A stretch of 24,432 nucleotides of DNA from CAVUOA01 sp963742955 (GTDB taxonomy: Bacteria > Bacteroidota > Ignavibacteria > Tepidaquicellales > OLB5), in contig CAVUOA010000031.1 of NCBI GenBank assembly GCA_963742955.1, positions 1 to 24,432 on the forward strand, in the 5' to 3' direction. The position numbers were made by a program, and so were the translations under genes. Positions 23,909 through 24,432 of the stretch are shown here, one piece after another. The notes beneath the pieces were generated by a model. It did not search any database and was not told the DNA's origin. It was given only the letters and a program-made list of their open reading frames with translations. Positions within the stretch are counted from its first letter, which is position 1. Each line of letters opens with the position of its first letter.

Positions 23909-24376
23909 CTAATCATCGGTATAAATCTTACTAAATGGATACTCGTACCATTCATTAACCATATTTTTTCTAACAGGATTTTGTAAAATATATTGCACGA
24001 TGGTTTCCATATCTTCCGATTTTCTCACAATGTGGTCATAAAAATTTACATGCCATAATTTATTTATTCTAAATTTCTCTTTGACTGTTTTTAAAGTATG
24101 CCTTTTAAATGAAGAAATCCAAATTTGCAGACTTTTTTTATAACTTTCCCTAAATGATATTAGCAAGTGAATGTGGTCAGGCATGATGCAATAGCTGAAT
24201 AGATTTATCTCGTTTTTCCTTCTGAATTCCAGCTCATTTTCTATTATATGTGCAATTTCATAATTTAAGAAAAATTTATTTGATTCGTACACTCTAAATT
24301 GTTAAGAAATAAATTATTCCCTCTCCCTTATAAGAAAAGTCTTTAAGCTTAATTTTCTTTCTTTCAAAGTATTCAT
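23909..24376 (-). CDS. REP-associated tyrosine transposase (RAYT, Y1_Tnp family), N-terminal part frameshifted
   Basis: A single-strand HUH-type transposase related to IS200/TnpA. It has the metal-binding His-x-His in CIMPDHIHLLI, the region WHVNFYDHIVRKSEDME, and the candidate catalytic Tyr in IVQYILQNPVRKNMV. The continuous frame starts at GTG 24292. Upstream sequence encodes a family-typical N-terminus (KIKLKDFSYKGEG and IIYFLTFRVYESN) if two compensating single-base errors are undone: one extra A at 24299-24300 (plus strand TT) and one missing in the run at 24353-24356. The restored protein is 155 residues, from ATG 24376. RAYTs are usually single-copy genes that mobilise the REP sequences flanking them; matching REPs lie on both sides here. 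Confidence 0.85.
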
Positions 24377-24396
24377 AAAATCCTATCAAAAGTAGT

Positions 24397-24422
24397 GCGC
24401 AATCGGGGATTGCGCGTTACAG
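24397..24422 (+). repeat. REP hairpin upstream of the RAYT gene
   Basis: GCGCAATC-GGG-GATTGCGC, a perfect 8-bp stem with GGG loop, followed by the tail GTTACAG. It matches the design of the two REPs at 23820-23896 and lies 20 bases upstream of the restored RAYT start. Confidence 0.8.
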
Positions 24423-24432
24423 AAATTCCAGT

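Noticed and set aside
24319..24330. A CCCTCTCCC stretch resembling the dispersed CCCTCTCC hairpin repeat.
   Set aside because: It lacks the pairing arm and the GGGGTGAGGTC tail, and it lies in codons (KGEG region) of the restored RAYT N-terminus.

Overview
The window is a 24.4 kb piece of an AT-rich bacterial chromosome with protein-coding genes, dispersed palindromic repeats and no rRNA or tRNA that I can recognise. Several things suggest a member of the Bacteroidota/Ignavibacteriota (FCB) lineage. Candidate promoters match the TTTG-N20-TAnnTTTG type (best case upstream of the gene ending at 12457), Shine-Dalgarno sequences are rare, thymidylate synthase is of the ThyX type, and a biotin-dependent carboxyltransferase operon carries a TLRDGQQS-type OadA. 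The lineage call is an inference of moderate strength.

Layout. 1-474: a DinB-like protein cut by the left edge. 590-3182: a plus-strand group with a protein-glutaminase-like enzyme, a one-helix protein, a CE1-type secreted esterase and a polytopic membrane protein. 3320-4291: thyX on the minus strand. 4417-4962: a small membrane protein. 5079-9140: a minus-strand operon of OadA-like 5S subunit, 12S acyl-CoA carboxyltransferase, short OadG-like protein and biotin carrier. Together these look like a methylmalonyl-CoA:pyruvate transcarboxylase-type machine. 9442-9852: a stand-alone RsbRD-N-like domain. 10016-10757: a YfiH/PgeF family enzyme. 10805-12457: a secreted tyrosine-rich beta-propeller-like protein. 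12701-13960: a membrane metallophosphoesterase. 14025-23190: a tightly packed minus-strand operon for a surface glycan or glycolipid: methyltransferase, GT39-like, GT4, Wzx-like flippase, B12-binding radical SAM, SPASM-like radical SAM, GT87-like and a second methyltransferase. 23252-23733: a secreted protein of unknown function. 23820-24422: a RAYT transposase flanked by its own REP/REPIN hairpins.

Two overall observations matter for anyone using this sequence. First, at least seven genes are interrupted by a single-base indel in a short homopolymer, and the RAYT probably by two compensating ones. In each case undoing one base restores a family-typical end, so consensus error is more likely than gene decay, and I annotate the restored spans. 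Second, small palindromic repeats of several families fill every convergent gene junction and sometimes reach into genes, supplying stop codons (4962, 12701) or a ribosome binding site (upstream of 7352).

The most system-like and least explained part is the glycan operon with two different radical SAM enzymes between a flippase and a GT87 transferase, preceded by an 8-bp tandem repeat in its leader.
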